From: Bacteroidales bacterium
Lineage (GTDB): Bacteria > Bacteroidota > Bacteroidia > Bacteroidales > UBA3663
Assembly: GCA_017548545.1 (NCBI GenBank)
Contig: JAFYZW010000083.1
Span: 109,875 to 173,874 of the forward strand
DNA length: 64,000 nucleotides
Reading direction: 5' to 3'
Part shown: positions 9,251 to 18,772 of the stretch, piece by piece
Layout of the letters: each line of letters opens with the position of its first letter
How positions within the stretch are numbered: position 1 is the first letter of the stretch
Translations under genes and position numbers: made by a program
Notes under the pieces: model-generated
What the model was told of the DNA's origin: nothing
Database searches by the model: none
Seen by the model: the letters and a program-made list of their open reading frames with translations, nothing else

Positions 9251-9706
9251 ATGGGACGCATCCTCAGTATCGATTATGGACGCAAGCGCACGGGCTTGGC
9301 TGTCACCGATCCGTTGCAGATCATTGCCAACGGACTGACTACTGTTCCTACAAAGGAACTTGAGAAATGGTTGATGGATTACATCCCACGGGAGGGAGTG
9401 GAGCGTGTGGTTGTGGGGATGCCACGACGAATGAGTGGCGAGATGAGCGAATCGTGGCAATACATCGAGCCTTTCCTCAATCGTCTGCATACGTTGCTGC
9501 CCGATTTGCCCATCGAACTGGTGGATGAGCGCTTCACCTCGAAGCTCGCTTCGCAGACTATCTTGATGAGCGGCGTAGGCAAGCAGCGCCGCCGTGAGGA
9601 CAAGGGCATGATTGACGAGGTTTCGGCCACTATCATCCTTCAGCAGTGGATGGACAACCGATCTATGCCTAGCTATACGGCGGTGATGTTCCCTTTGAAA
9701 GACTAG
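9251..9706 (+). CDS. ruvX: YqgF/RuvX-family RNase H-like nuclease
   Basis: A 151-residue cytosolic protein of the YqgF/RuvX family, described as a putative Holliday-junction resolvase and as a nuclease in 16S rRNA 5'-end maturation. The first acidic residue sits in MGRILSIDYGRKRTGLAVTD, the second in VDERFTSKLA and the third in DKGMIDEVSATIILQQW, as in the RNase H fold. The ATG at 9251 is chosen because an upstream alternative falls inside the promoter. Its stop codon is the first TAG of a 9-bp tandem repeat that leads into def. Confidence 0.92.
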   Translation: MGRILSIDYGRKRTGLAVTDPLQIIANGLTTVPTKELEKWLMDYIPREGVERVVVGMPRRMSGEMSESWQYIEPFLNRLHTLLPDLPIELVDERFTSKLASQTILMSGVGKQRRREDKGMIDEVSATIILQQWMDNRSMPSYTAVMFPLKD

Positions 9707-9756
9707 ATGCTCTAGATATTCTAGACGCTCTAGAGACTCTAGATAATCTAGAAAAA
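9703..9756. repeat. 9-bp tandem repeat (CTAGANNNT), six units
   Basis: Six units of period 9 (CTAGATGCT, CTAGATATT, CTAGACGCT, CTAGAGACT, CTAGATAAT, CTAGAAAAA) start on the ruvX stop codon. Because 9 is a multiple of 3, every unit supplies another in-frame TAG. A second array of the same kind lies at 56250-56303. Confidence 0.9.
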
Positions 9757-9772
9757 AGAAAATAACGATAAT

Positions 9773-10327
9773 ATGATACTACCAATTTACTTATATGGCG
9801 AGCCGGTGCTCCGTAAGGAAGCCGAGGAAGTGCCCGAGGACTATCCAGAACTCAAGACACTCGCTGAAAATATGTTCCAGACGATGGAGAAGGCCAATGG
9901 CGTAGGTCTGGCGGCTCCGCAGGTGGGATTAGCCTTGCGCATGTTTGTGGTTGATGGCAACGGACTAGCCGAGGATTATCCTGAGTGCCGGGGTGTGCGT
10001 CGTTGCATGATCAATCCTGAGATTGTGGAAGAGAGCAAGGAGACCAATGTCAAGGATGAAGGATGCCTTTCGATCCCTGGCGTTTATGAAGGTGTGAAGC
10101 GTCCCGATTGGATTGTTATCAACTATCTTGACGAGAATCTTGTGGAGCATGAGGAACGCCTTGATGGTTTTGCTGCCCGCATGGTGTTGCATGAGTATGA
10201 CCACCTCGATGGAAAGATGTTCATCGATAAAGTATCACCACTGCGCAGACCATTCATCAAGAACAAACTCCAGGCCATCCTTAAAGGCAAGAACCACCCT
10301 GACTACAAGCATTGCTCACTGCGATGA
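9773..10327 (+). CDS. def: Peptide deformylase
   Basis: A 184-residue metalloenzyme that removes the N-formyl group from nascent proteins. All three signature motifs are present: GVGLAAPQVG (near 43-52), EGCLSIPG (metal-ligand Cys) and HEYDHLDG (two metal-ligand His plus the catalytic Glu). The ATG at 9773 begins MILPIYLYGEPVLRKEAEEV, the usual N-terminus of the family. It probably shares a transcript with ruvX, separated by the CTAGA repeats. Confidence 0.96.
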   Translation: MILPIYLYGEPVLRKEAEEVPEDYPELKTLAENMFQTMEKANGVGLAAPQVGLALRMFVVDGNGLAEDYPECRGVRRCMINPEIVEESKETNVKDEGCLSIPGVYEGVKRPDWIVINYLDENLVEHEERLDGFAARMVLHEYDHLDGKMFIDKVSPLRRPFIKNKLQAILKGKNHPDYKHCSLR

Positions 10328-10377
10328 CTTGGGAGTTATTTTCAACATCGATTCTATAATTTTAATTCCTAATAAAA

Positions 10378-11445
10378 ATGGCAAAGGTACAGAAAGAAAC
10401 CGCCCCATTGAGCGACAAGATGAAAGCGTTGCAGATGGCGATGGAAAAGATTGACAAGACCTTCGGTAAAGGTTCCATCATGCGTATGGGCGAAGAGAAG
10501 GTTGAAGAGGTAGAGGTGATTCCTACGGGTTCGATTGGTTTGAATGCAGCTCTTGGCGTAGGAGGTTATCCCAAGGGACGCATTATCGAGATCTATGGTC
10601 CGGAATCATCTGGTAAGACCACATTGGCCATCCATGCTATTGCTGAGGCTCAGAAGAAAGGTGGTATTGCAGCCTTCATCGATGCTGAGCATGCTTTTGA
10701 TCGCTTCTATGCCGAGAAGCTGGGTGTCGATACTGACAATCTGCTTATCTCGCAGCCCGACAATGGGGAACAGGCACTCGAAATTGCCGACAACCTGATT
10801 CGTTCGGCAGCTATCGATATCATAGTCATTGACTCGGTGGCTGCATTGACACCAAAGGCCGAGATTGAGGGCGACATGGGAGACAACAAAGTAGGTCTGC
10901 AGGCACGTTTGATGAGCCAGGCGTTGCGCAAGCTTACCTCAGCCATCAACCAAACCAAGACCGTGTGCATCTTCATCAATCAGCTTCGTGAGAAGATTGG
11001 TATCATGTTTGGTAATCCGGAGACTACCACGGGTGGCAATGCCTTGAAGTTCTATGCATCGGTACGCCTCGATATCCGTCGTGTCACCAGCATCAAGTCG
11101 GGTGATCAGGTATTGGGCAATCAGGTGCGTGTGAAGGTTGTCAAAAATAAGGTGGCTCCTCCTTTCCGCAAGGCAGAGTTTGACATTATGTTTGGCGAGG
11201 GTATCAGCCGTTCTGGTGAGATCGTCGATCTTGGTGTAGAATATGGTGTAATCAAGAAAAGCGGTTCATTCTTCAGCTACAATGGTACCAAGCTGGCTCA
11301 GGGACGTGATGCTACCAAACAGCTCATGCTCGACAATCCGGAGTTGGCTGACGAGATCGAGGCTCTCATCATGAACAAGCTCAAAGGCACCGAGTTACCC
11401 GAGGAACCACTGACTGCGGAAGAGACGGCTGCTAGCGAGTATTGA
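10378..11445 (+). CDS. recA: Recombinase A
   Basis: A 355-residue RecA, the DNA strand-exchange protein and co-protease for SOS-type responses. It has the Walker A motif GPESSGKTT (about 74-82), the LIVIDSV-like Walker B ([20 protein letters not shown]), DNA-binding loop L1 around [20 protein letters not shown] and L2 around [20 protein letters not shown]. The N-terminus and length are normal. It lies 50 bp after def, and I see no LexA box that I could support. Confidence 0.98.
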   Translation: MAKVQKETAPLSDKMKALQMAMEKIDKTFGKGSIMRMGEEKVEEVEVIPTGSIGLNAALGVGGYPKGRIIEIYGPESSGKTTLAIHAIAEAQKKGGIAAFIDAEHAFDRFYAEKLGVDTDNLLISQPDNGEQALEIADNLIRSAAIDIIVIDSVAALTPKAEIEGDMGDNKVGLQARLMSQALRKLTSAINQTKTVCIFINQLREKIGIMFGNPETTTGGNALKFYASVRLDIRRVTSIKSGDQVLGNQVRVKVVKNKVAPPFRKAEFDIMFGEGISRSGEIVDLGVEYGVIKKSGSFFSYNGTKLAQGRDATKQLMLDNPELADEIEALIMNKLKGTELPEEPLTAEETAASEY

Positions 11446-11472
11446 TATTCCCGAAGAACGAAAAGAAAAAAC

Positions 11473-11508
11473 CAGAGGCAACGTGAACGAGCTATCACGT
11501 TGCCTCTG
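11473..11508. terminator. Strong terminator between recA and a convergent gene
   Basis: A 14-bp perfect stem (11473-11486 with 11495-11508). The T-run (TTTTTTCTTTT) lies on the minus-strand side, so it is best for the minus gene, but the hairpin also closes the recA transcript. Confidence 0.85.
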
Positions 11509-11540
11509 AACTATTAATAATATGTGTGTGTAAGTATTTC

Positions 11541-12173
11541 TTACTTAATAACCACCTTGCGAGAAGCGCCGTTCTGTTTGATGATGTAGATGCCTTTGGT
11601 AAGACCCTTGGTGCTTTCGGCAATCTTCTTTCCGCAGAGGTTATAGACTTCCATCTTGTTCAGATCGTTTGTCACCTTGTCGATGCCTTGTGCATCAGTG
11701 TCGAATAGAACGGTGATGGAGGTACAGTCCTCAGGATCAAGAGTACAATAAGCCTTAAGCTCGACAGAACCTTTGAAGGACTTGGTGTCGAAAACTTGTG
11801 CATGCAACCAATTGTTGCCCTGTTCAACGGTAGCGCCTGGTAGGATAGCATCCTTATAGTTGGTGGTGAGTTCGTTGCCATCGCTTGGCCATGCCATGCA
11901 ATTGCCGTTGGGACAGAATTCGATTCCTTTATAGTTATCTTTGCCTATGCATGTCAAGGTGAGCTTGGATGCATCTTCGCTGACGTTCTTGATATAAATG
12001 GCAGCCTGCATCTCAATCATGAAGTCGAAATCCTCATACTCCGAGATGGTCACTGTGCCACCATTGGGAATGATCTCATCGCCGTACATGAAGGCAAAAG
12101 TAGTTTCCTCCTGAGCCAATAGAGCCGAGGAGCAAAAGATGAGAGCAAGTATCGTGGAGTACAGTTTCTTCAT
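11541..12173 (-). CDS. Secreted protein with probable type IX sorting signal
   Basis: A 210-residue exported protein of unknown function. It has a signal peptide (MKKLYSTILALIFCSSALLA, then Q) and a C-terminal stretch VYNLCGKKIAESTKGLTKGI followed by YIIKQNGASRKVVIK. That matches type A sorting domains recognised by the type IX secretion system, in which a GLxxGIYIIK-x-KVVIK tail closes the protein. The middle part contains several cysteines and acidic residues; I do not recognise its fold. The start at 12173 is chosen for the signal peptide; the promoter lies upstream of it. The presence of porX and porW in this window fits the export route. Confidence 0.85.
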   Translation of the reverse strand: MKKLYSTILALIFCSSALLAQEETTFAFMYGDEIIPNGGTVTISEYEDFDFMIEMQAAIYIKNVSEDASKLTLTCIGKDNYKGIEFCPNGNCMAWPSDGNELTTNYKDAILPGATVEQGNNWLHAQVFDTKSFKGSVELKAYCTLDPEDCTSITVLFDTDAQGIDKVTNDLNKMEVYNLCGKKIAESTKGLTKGIYIIKQNGASRKVVIK

Positions 12174-12219
12174 TATGTATTTTGTTGGAATAGTATTATA
12201 GTTTTTCCTATATCGGGTG

Positions 12220-12251
12220 CAAATATACTCACTTTTCACAAATAATGCAAA
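12220..12251 (-). promoter_or_regulatory. Promoter of the secreted-protein gene
   Basis: On the minus strand TTTG (12248-12251), a 20-bp spacer and TATATTTG (12220-12227) match the Bacteroides consensus 46 bp before the start codon. Confidence 0.85.
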
Positions 12252-12324
12252 TATTTCTGAAAAAAACTGTTGTTAGATACAATAAAAACCTTAATTTGCA
12301 GCCAATGGGTGACAAAAAACGAGA

Positions 12325-13356
12325 TTATTCCCTGACACGACGCTCCTCATCCTTCTTGCTTGACAGCATGCCGCATGCGGCATAAATATCTTCGCCACGC
12401 GAGGCACGGATGGTGGTCATCAAACCATGCTGGCATAGATAATCACGAAACGCCTCCATCGCCTTGAGATCGGAACTTAGGAGCTCCACATCGGGGATGG
12501 CGTGGAAACGGATGAGGTTAACCTTGCAAGGCAGTCCTTTGAGTAGGTGAAGCAACGCTTGAGCATGAAGTCGATCATCATTGAGACCACGGAAAACAAT
12601 GTATTCGAAGGTGAGTTCACGCTGATGTGTCCAGTCGTATGTCTTGAGCAAAGCAATTACCTCGCTGATAGGATAAGCTTTCTGTACGGGCATCAGTCTT
12701 TGTCGCTCGTCGGCAAAAGGTGAATGGAGGGAGATGGCAAGATTGCAATGGCTCTCCCGCAGGAAATCGGGAAGGTGCTGCATCTGTCCGATGGTCGAAA
12801 CAGTGACGCGCTTGGGACTCCACGCCATACCCCAGGGGGATGTGATGATGTCGAGGGCCTTGCGTAGTTCTTCCCAATTGTCGAATGGTTCACCCATGCC
12901 CATGAAGACAAGGTTGGTAAGTTGTGATGATTCGGGGATGGCGAAGATTTGATTGATGATCTGATGAGCGGAGAGTTGTCCGTTGAAGCCCTGTTTCCCG
13001 GTCATGCAGAAATAGCAATTCATCTTGCAGCCAATCTGGCTGGAGATGCAGAGTGTGGCACGCTCATGTTCGGGCAGATAGACGGTCTCGATGGGTTTTC
13101 CCGTAGGAGTAGCGAAGAGATAGCGGATGGTGCCGTCGGTTGAACGGGCTGCACCTGTTGGCTCTTCGTATCCGATGGCGTATTCCGATGCAAGGCTGGT
13201 GCGATTGTCCTTCGAGAGATTGGTCATCTCGTCGATGGTGCGCACTCGTTTTACGTAGAGCCATTGGGCAATCTGCTTGGCCGCAAATTTCGGCATGCCT
13301 AGAGTGTCGGTTATCTTCTGGATTTCGGTGATTGTCTTACCTAAAAGTGGAGTCAT
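12325..13356 (-). CDS. rlmN: Dual-specificity RNA methyltransferase RlmN
   Basis: A 343-residue radical-SAM enzyme that methylates C2 of A2503 in 23S rRNA and A37 in some tRNAs. The iron-sulfur cluster motif CxxxCxxC is at C110, C114 and C117 (IGCKMNCYFCMTGKQG), GMGEPFDNW follows, and the C-terminal catalytic Cys is in YAACGML. The start at 13356 (MTPLLGKTITEIQ) is chosen because the longer frame would cross the terminator of the upstream gene. The protein is slightly short at its C-terminus after AACGM, which is normal for the family. Confidence 0.96.
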   Translation of the reverse strand: MTPLLGKTITEIQKITDTLGMPKFAAKQIAQWLYVKRVRTIDEMTNLSKDNRTSLASEYAIGYEEPTGAARSTDGTIRYLFATPTGKPIETVYLPEHERATLCISSQIGCKMNCYFCMTGKQGFNGQLSAHQIINQIFAIPESSQLTNLVFMGMGEPFDNWEELRKALDIITSPWGMAWSPKRVTVSTIGQMQHLPDFLRESHCNLAISLHSPFADERQRLMPVQKAYPISEVIALLKTYDWTHQRELTFEYIVFRGLNDDRLHAQALLHLLKGLPCKVNLIRFHAIPDVELLSSDLKAMEAFRDYLCQHGLMTTIRASRGEDIYAACGMLSSKKDEERRVRE

Positions 13357-13375
13357 GGTTTTCTTTTGGGAATGG

Positions 13376-13407
13376 AAAAGGACGGGCAAGTTGCTGTCCG
13401 TCCTTTT
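13376..13407 (-). terminator. Terminator after the PpiD-like gene
   Basis: A 10-bp stem AAAAGGACGG/CCGTCCTTTT (13376-13385 with 13398-13407) lies between the PpiD-like gene and rlmN. On the minus strand the 3' arm ends in TTTT, so it can limit read-through into rlmN. Confidence 0.7.
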
Positions 13408-13452
13408 TCGTTGATGGCCCATGCTTTAAGCGATGAGCTTGGATGCATCTGA

Positions 13453-15540
13453 TTAATAGAAGTTGATGCGGTTGTCCTCGATCTTAGCGTTTTCGGTCAG
13501 GACCTGAAGGGCTGCATTGGCTGCCTGGGCGTAGTCGCGGCTACGAGCTACTGACTCGAGACGAGCCTTCTCGTCGTAAGTGAGGCCCTTGTCGTTCTTG
13601 CTGAGCAACTGGAGGGCAACAACAACGTTGCGACCGGCTACGGTGAGCACGTCACCAGGATTGGCCTTGAGGGCAGCCTCGAAGATCTTTGGCTCAGAAC
13701 CCAGACCAACCACATTGCTGAGGTTGAAGTTGACAAACTTGGCGGTGTCGATGCTGGCGCCATTGAAGGCAGCAGCATAACCTGCGAGGGTCTTGTCGGC
13801 TACGGCCTCGAAGTCAGCACTGAGCTTCTCGACCTTCTTGAGCGGCAGGACATTGAACTGAGCAAGCTGCTTGTAGAACGTGGTGTCGTTGATGTCGAGA
13901 TAACCCTTCTCGATGTCGCCAGTGATGGCTACCACGAGGAGATTGTCGCCAGTCTCAATGATGTCGCTGACGTCTCCCTTCTTGTTCTGGAAGGCGAATT
14001 GCACAGCCCTGCGAGCATCCTGCACGCCACCTACATTGTAAGAGGTGGAGTAGAGGGTGGTAGGCATCATCATGAAACCTTCAGCACGAGCGCTGTCCTG
14101 CATGGAACGAACGTCCTTGTAGGTGGTGAGGAAACGGTTGAGTTTGCCATACTCCTCGCCACGGGTGCGGGTCGAAGGATAGACCTCGTTGGCATAGATA
14201 GCTACCTTAGCAAGGGCTACGGGAGCAGTCTTCTTGGTCACCTTGCAAACGAAATGGGCATTGTCGTTCATGTCGTGGATGAAGGTGTTACCAACGGCGC
14301 AAGAGCGAATCTTGTTGCGAAGGTCATTGCCAAAGTTCTGGAGGAGCGAAGGATCCTCCATCCAGCCTACGAACTTCTGCTGCTGGTCATAGGAAGCAAG
14401 GGCAACGGTGGCGTTGGATGCAGCCGCAAGAACGGCCTTGATGCTGTCGGCCTCAGTTGTGGTAGGAACAACTACCATAGCCAGTTCGATGGAATCGGGT
14501 GCTACGGTCTTGTCGAGGATACGAGCCATCATGTAATAGTCGCCACTCTCGCGGTGAGGCTCCAAAATGGCACCGATGCCATTGTTCTGCACGAACTCCT
14601 TGGTGTCGCCCTCAAAATTGCTGACTGGTACCCAGGCATCCATGTAGGAGATAGAAGAATTTCCGTTCACCAGTTCGGCCACCTCGTCAGTGGTAGCGAA
14701 CTCGTCGCGCAGGGCCTTGATGTCGGCCTCGGCTTGTGCGTAATCCTCGTCGCTAGGACGAAGAGCAACGTTGATGTAGCTCACGTTGCGACGCTCAGCA
14801 TTAAGCTTATAGTTGCGCTTGGTGCTGTTGTAGTACTTCTCGACGTCATTCTTGCTCACGCTTACCACCGAATCGGGAACACTGCTTACATATTGCTTGA
14901 CATATGCAAAGTTGCACTCGGTATTGTCGCCGTTGAAGTTGTCCTTGGCTTCAAGCTTGTTGGGAGCAACAGCTGCAGCTACAAGGCCTGTATATTTCTC
15001 GACGAGGCGATTCAGGGCTACCTGGTTCTCAATTTCCATCCAGTTCTCCTCCGAGAAGAAAGGATTCTGCTGAGCTGCCTGCTCAAAACCATCGTTGGTG
15101 ATGAGGTTGACAAAGTAGGAAACGACCTGAGAGGCTTGCTGTCCGAACATCTGGGTAAGGATAGGAGACATGTTCTGTCCCTGCACGAGCTCGTTAATCT
15201 CGTCTTTGGTAACTACGATGCCAAATTTTTCACATGCCTTCTCGATGAGGGTCTTGGTGACGATCTCCTGATAAACTTGATTGTTGAGCTGCTGGGTGCT
15301 CTGGTTGTCAAGCTCCTGGCCCTGCATGGCCTTGACGAAATCCTGACGACGCTGACGTGCAGCCTCATAACTCTCGTAGGTTACTTTCTCGCCGTCAATG
15401 GTCACGACTTTATCGCGTCGGCTCTGCACGATGGAGCTGGAGCTTGTGATCAAGTCTCCGACAATGAATGCTACCATTGCCAAACCCACGATAACCAAGA
15501 GGAGAATGGAATGGTTTCTGATGCGTTGTAATACTGCCAT
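13453..15540 (-). CDS. PpiD-like membrane-anchored periplasmic chaperone / peptidyl-prolyl isomerase
   Basis: A 695-residue protein with one N-terminal membrane anchor (about 12-33, SILLLVIVGLAMVAFIVGDL) and a large periplasmic part. An N-terminal SurA-like helical region (KVTYESYEAARQRRQDFVKA) is followed by a long middle and a parvulin-like segment about 320-460 (EPHRESGDYYMMARILDKTV). The plan is that of PpiD/SurA_N_3 proteins of Bacteroidota, which help newly exported proteins fold. The isomerase core is degenerate to my eye, so the chaperone role is the safer reading. It starts at 15540. A long antisense frame over it is a codon-bias shadow. Confidence 0.9.
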   Translation of the reverse strand: MAVLQRIRNHSILLLVIVGLAMVAFIVGDLITSSSSIVQSRRDKVVTIDGEKVTYESYEAARQRRQDFVKAMQGQELDNQSTQQLNNQVYQEIVTKTLIEKACEKFGIVVTKDEINELVQGQNMSPILTQMFGQQASQVVSYFVNLITNDGFEQAAQQNPFFSEENWMEIENQVALNRLVEKYTGLVAAAVAPNKLEAKDNFNGDNTECNFAYVKQYVSSVPDSVVSVSKNDVEKYYNSTKRNYKLNAERRNVSYINVALRPSDEDYAQAEADIKALRDEFATTDEVAELVNGNSSISYMDAWVPVSNFEGDTKEFVQNNGIGAILEPHRESGDYYMMARILDKTVAPDSIELAMVVVPTTTEADSIKAVLAAASNATVALASYDQQQKFVGWMEDPSLLQNFGNDLRNKIRSCAVGNTFIHDMNDNAHFVCKVTKKTAPVALAKVAIYANEVYPSTRTRGEEYGKLNRFLTTYKDVRSMQDSARAEGFMMMPTTLYSTSYNVGGVQDARRAVQFAFQNKKGDVSDIIETGDNLLVVAITGDIEKGYLDINDTTFYKQLAQFNVLPLKKVEKLSADFEAVADKTLAGYAAAFNGASIDTAKFVNFNLSNVVGLGSEPKIFEAALKANPGDVLTVAGRNVVVALQLLSKNDKGLTYDEKARLESVARSRDYAQAANAALQVLTENAKIEDNRINFY

Positions 15541-15694
15541 TTGTTTTAATGTATTTTGTTATAATTTTATTATTCAGTGTTCGAACCGCTTGTGTAAGGG
15601 GGTCAAATTGCACAAAATCGGACGCGAATATACATAATTAATTTTAATTGTCGAACAAATTTGCGGATTTTTTTGCTAAAATCGTGCAAAATTG

Positions 15695-15712
15695 TTTCAA
15701 TTCTTTCAATTC
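15695..15712. repeat. Two-copy 9-bp repeat directly after a stop codon
   Basis: TTTCAATTC occurs twice in tandem, touching the stop codon (15713-15715) of the minus-strand CBS-domain gene. It is short, but matches the period and position of the longer nonamer arrays in this window. Confidence 0.5.
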
Positions 15713-17041
15713 TCACTCTTCACTTGGCAAATTTGACAACTTAACAAGCTCAATTTTGGTGGCACTGGTCTTCACTACGGTCAGACTGATCTGTTCGTCG
15801 TCGAGTGTAATGGTGTCACCAACCTTGGGCATGGTCTGCAGGTGGTGGAGGATGAGGCCGGCTAAGGTTTGATATTCATCGCTTTCGGGCAGGTTGAGTT
15901 CGAGATCCTCGTTGATGTGGCTTATCTCAAGGCGTCCGCTAAGTTCCCATTCGTGGTCGTTCACCTTGTTTTCGATGAGTTGAACCTGATCGTGTTCGTC
16001 CTCGATATCGCCGATAATCTCCTCGAAGAGGTCTTCCGTGGTAATGACACCCGCTGTGCCGCCAAACTCATCGACAACAGCGGCAATGGACTTTTTGTGT
16101 TCCATCAGCATACGCAGCAGTTTCGGTGCTGCCATCGATTCGGGTACAAAAAGGATAGGGATGATCTTTTGTTGCCACTGGTGAGGGCGACGGAACATCT
16201 CACTCGAATGGATGTATCCGATGAGGTTGTCGATATCCTCCTTATAGACGGGGATTTTCGAGTAGCCGGTTTCGACAAAGAGTTGGTTGAGCTCCTTGAA
16301 GGGCGTATCGATAGAGACGGCAGTGAGTTCGGAACGTGGAATCATGCAGTCGCGTACCTTGACTTCCGAGAAGTCGAGGACGTTCTTGAAGAGCTGTAGC
16401 TCCTGCAGATTGTCGTCATCGTCTGCCTTGCTGAGGCTGCTGTGGTTCTTTGTGTCGTCTTTTTCGTCGTCATCGTCGGCGTTCTCGATACCTTTTTGCA
16501 CAAAAAAGTCCAGATCGACACGGGTGAGTTCGCCTTGTTTTTCCTTGATGATGGGCATGCCGAAAAGACGCAGGATGCCATGGCTAAGCATGGTGCTGAA
16601 GAGAGAGATGGGGGAGAGGATCCAGTAGATCAGCCAAAGCGGCACCGCAAAGATGCGTAGCATCATGTTGGGGTTCATCTTGAATAGCGTCTTGGGTAGA
16701 TATTCGGCGGTGAACAGTATGATGATGGTTGAAAGAACGGTTTGGGTGAGCACCACCATGAAATCATTCTCCGAAATGTATTCACGTATCGGCGACTCCA
16801 TAAGTTGGGCCATTAAGATGCCGTAGATGATGAGCGCAATATTGTTGCCCACCAGCATAGTGCTGATGAAACGTTCGGAGTGATTGTAGAAGTATTGCAG
16901 AATGCGTGCAACCCAACCACCCTCCTGTTTGTCGAGTTCCAGACGGATGCGATCGGCCGAGATGAAGGCCATCTCCATACCGCTGAAAAACGCACTGAAC
17001 AGGAGTGTTAGTAAGATGCAGAACAATAGGGAATAGCTCAT
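15713..17041 (-). CDS. CNNM/CorC-HlyC family membrane protein with CBS pair (GldE-like)
   Basis: A 442-residue inner-membrane protein with an N-terminal DUF21 domain of about four helices (1-165), a cytosolic pair of CBS domains (about 215-340; [37 protein letters not shown]) and a C-terminal CorC_HlyC domain (about 355-435). Relatives are linked to Mg2+/Co2+ export; in gliding Bacteroidota the paralogue GldE is needed for motility and type IX secretion. The sequence alone does not decide between these roles. It overlaps lptC by 4 bp (ATGA), so the two are translationally coupled. Its stop is followed by two copies of a 9-bp repeat. Confidence 0.88.
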   Translation of the reverse strand: MSYSLLFCILLTLLFSAFFSGMEMAFISADRIRLELDKQEGGWVARILQYFYNHSERFISTMLVGNNIALIIYGILMAQLMESPIREYISENDFMVVLTQTVLSTIIILFTAEYLPKTLFKMNPNMMLRIFAVPLWLIYWILSPISLFSTMLSHGILRLFGMPIIKEKQGELTRVDLDFFVQKGIENADDDDEKDDTKNHSSLSKADDDDNLQELQLFKNVLDFSEVKVRDCMIPRSELTAVSIDTPFKELNQLFVETGYSKIPVYKEDIDNLIGYIHSSEMFRRPHQWQQKIIPILFVPESMAAPKLLRMLMEHKKSIAAVVDEFGGTAGVITTEDLFEEIIGDIEDEHDQVQLIENKVNDHEWELSGRLEISHINEDLELNLPESDEYQTLAGLILHHLQTMPKVGDTITLDDEQISLTVVKTSATKIELVKLSNLPSEE

Positions 17042-17796
17042 CTTTTGTTATCGAAAGGAATATTCTTGGGAGAACCTGAATGATTGCGCCGTTGTCGAGC
17101 CAAAGCGGCTTTCTCCTGCGGTGTCAGAGGTTCGGATTGGATGGTGTCGGTAGGGGCGATGGTGCCAGGCTCATCGTTTTCAGCCAGGTGCTCACCGTCG
17201 TCGAGTTCTTCGTCCGCATAGACGGGTGTCGAGCCGTTTTGCTGACGCATCTCAAAGATGCCAGTGGTCTGACGTATCTCATATTCAGTGAACGTCTCAT
17301 TGCTATTGAAGCCAAAACCCTCCAGGATGTCGCGGTTGCGCTCGATGTGGATGAAGGAATCACTATAGACGGTGTGCTTCTTCATGTCCCAATAGAGTTC
17401 CTCGGTATTGAACTTTTCGCCCTTGTTGTTCGATACACGTACATTACCTATCAAGTGCCACTGCTGCTCTTTCTCGAAGTGATAGGCAGTGTCGGCCTGC
17501 AGTCGGCCAGCTGGTTGCAGCTCTTCGTCGAGTTGCTGCAGCTCGATGCCTTCGGGAAAATACCAATAGGATTTCTTCGGGTCGAGGTTATATGTGTACC
17601 AGATGGGGGTATTGGCATGATAGCGTATCACACCAGAGTCGGAAACCAGCATGGAGACGTCGGTGGTCACCATGCCTGGAATATTCGAGAAGTCCTCATC
17701 ATCGACAGTTCCCTGTTCCTTGCTCCCTTCTCTTTGGCATCCTGCGGCTATGCAACAGATCATCAAGAAGAACAGGAACGATAATAATTTATGCAT
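17038..17796 (-). CDS. lptC: LPS export periplasmic lipoprotein LptC
   Basis: A 252-residue lipoprotein with signal peptide and lipobox ending at Cys20 (MICCIAAGC). The core (residues 40-190) has the LptC beta-jellyroll pattern: MLVSDSGVIRYHANTPIWYT, LQADTAYHFEKEQQWHLIGN and FNTEELYWDMKKHTVYSDSF. LptC passes lipopolysaccharide from the inner-membrane LptBFG complex to LptA. The C-terminal 60 residues are charged and low in complexity. It overlaps the CBS-domain gene by 4 bp and is divergent from thyA. Confidence 0.92.
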   Translation of the reverse strand: MHKLLSFLFFLMICCIAAGCQREGSKEQGTVDDEDFSNIPGMVTTDVSMLVSDSGVIRYHANTPIWYTYNLDPKKSYWYFPEGIELQQLDEELQPAGRLQADTAYHFEKEQQWHLIGNVRVSNNKGEKFNTEELYWDMKKHTVYSDSFIHIERNRDILEGFGFNSNETFTEYEIRQTTGIFEMRQQNGSTPVYADEELDDGEHLAENDEPGTIAPTDTIQSEPLTPQEKAALARQRRNHSGSPKNIPFDNKR

Positions 17797-17876
17797 TTTT
17801 ACACTTTGTTAGTGACAAAATCCAAGAAATCCGAATATTTTCACGTCTTTTTGGACAATTTTCTTCTTTTGCGGCG

Positions 17877-17904
17877 CAAATATATATATTTTTTTGTATC
17901 TTTG
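17877..17904. promoter_or_regulatory. Divergent -7 boxes for lptC and thyA
   Basis: TATATTTG on the minus strand (17877-17884) and TATCTTTG on the plus strand (17897-17904) face away from each other 12 bp apart. Neither has a TTTG box at exactly 20 bp; the plus one has TTTG at 17868-17871, 25 bp away. Confidence 0.6.
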
Positions 17905-17974
17905 CGCACGAAATCATAAAAAAATGATTTTTGAATAGCCAATAACTGCAAAATAGGCTGCATTTGTATTACGC

Positions 17975-18772
17975 ATGAAACAGTATTTAGACCTTATACA
18001 ACGTGTTTTGGAAGAGGGTGTCCGCAAGGAAGACCGCACAGGAACAGGCACTATCAGTGTCTTTGGCCACCAGATGCGTTTCGACCTCAGCGAGGGCTTT
18101 CCACTTGTTACCACCAAGAAGATGTTTACTCGAGGCATCATCGAGGAACTGCTGTGGTTCATCAGCGGTTCGACCAACAAAAAGGTGCTACAGGAAAAGA
18201 ACGTACACATCTGGGATTCATGGGGTGATGACGAGACGGGGGAGTTGGGACCGGTCTATGGCAAACAGTGGCGTGACTGGGAAGGCAACGATGGTAAGCA
18301 TTACGACCAGCTGATGATGGCCGTCGACGACATCAAGCGCAATCCCGACTCGCGCCGCATCATCGTCAACTCCTGGCATGTCGAGGAGATTGATCGTATG
18401 GGTTTGCCTCCGTGTCACTGTTTCTTCCAGTTTTATGTAGCGGATGGCAAGTTGTCGCTTCAGCTTTATCAGCGATCGGCTGACATCTTCTTGGGTGTGC
18501 CATTCAATATTGCCAGCTATGCGCTGCTGCTTCTGATGACTGCTCAGGTCACAGGATTGCAGCCAGGTAGTTTCGTCCACACCTTTGGCGATGCCCATAT
18601 CTATACAAATCATCTTGATCAAGTGCGCCTGCAGCTTACACGTACACCTTACCCGTTGCCCAAAATGCAGCTCAATCCCGACATTAAGGATCTGCGTGAT
18701 TTCCGTATTACGGATTTCACTTTGACCGACTACCAGTGTCATCCAGCAATTAAGGGAGCCGTTTCCGTATGA
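17975..18772 (+). CDS. thyA: Thymidylate synthase
   Basis: A 265-residue folate-dependent enzyme that converts dUMP to dTMP. The active-site Cys is C147 in [11 protein letters not shown], with the arginine pair [11 protein letters not shown] before it, [20 protein letters not shown] after it and [10 protein letters not shown] for substrate binding. It is full length (ThyA, not ThyX). In many bacteria folA follows; here the next frame overlaps by 4 bp and is a sugar transferase instead. Confidence 0.97.
   Translation: MKQYLDLIQRVLEEGVRKEDRTGTGTISVFGHQMRFDLSEGFPLVTTKKMFTRGIIEELLWFISGSTNKKVLQEKNVHIWDSWGDDETGELGPVYGKQWRDWEGNDGKHYDQLMMAVDDIKRNPDSRRIIVNSWHVEEIDRMGLPPCHCFFQFYVADGKLSLQLYQRSADIFLGVPFNIASYALLLLMTAQVTGLQPGSFVHTFGDAHIYTNHLDQVRLQLTRTPYPLPKMQLNPDIKDLRDFRITDFTLTDYQCHPAIKGAVSV

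Noticed and set aside
13999..15531. Long 510-codon antisense frame over the PpiD-like gene
   Set aside because: It mirrors the codon bias of a well-supported gene, has no recognisable domain and no promoter.
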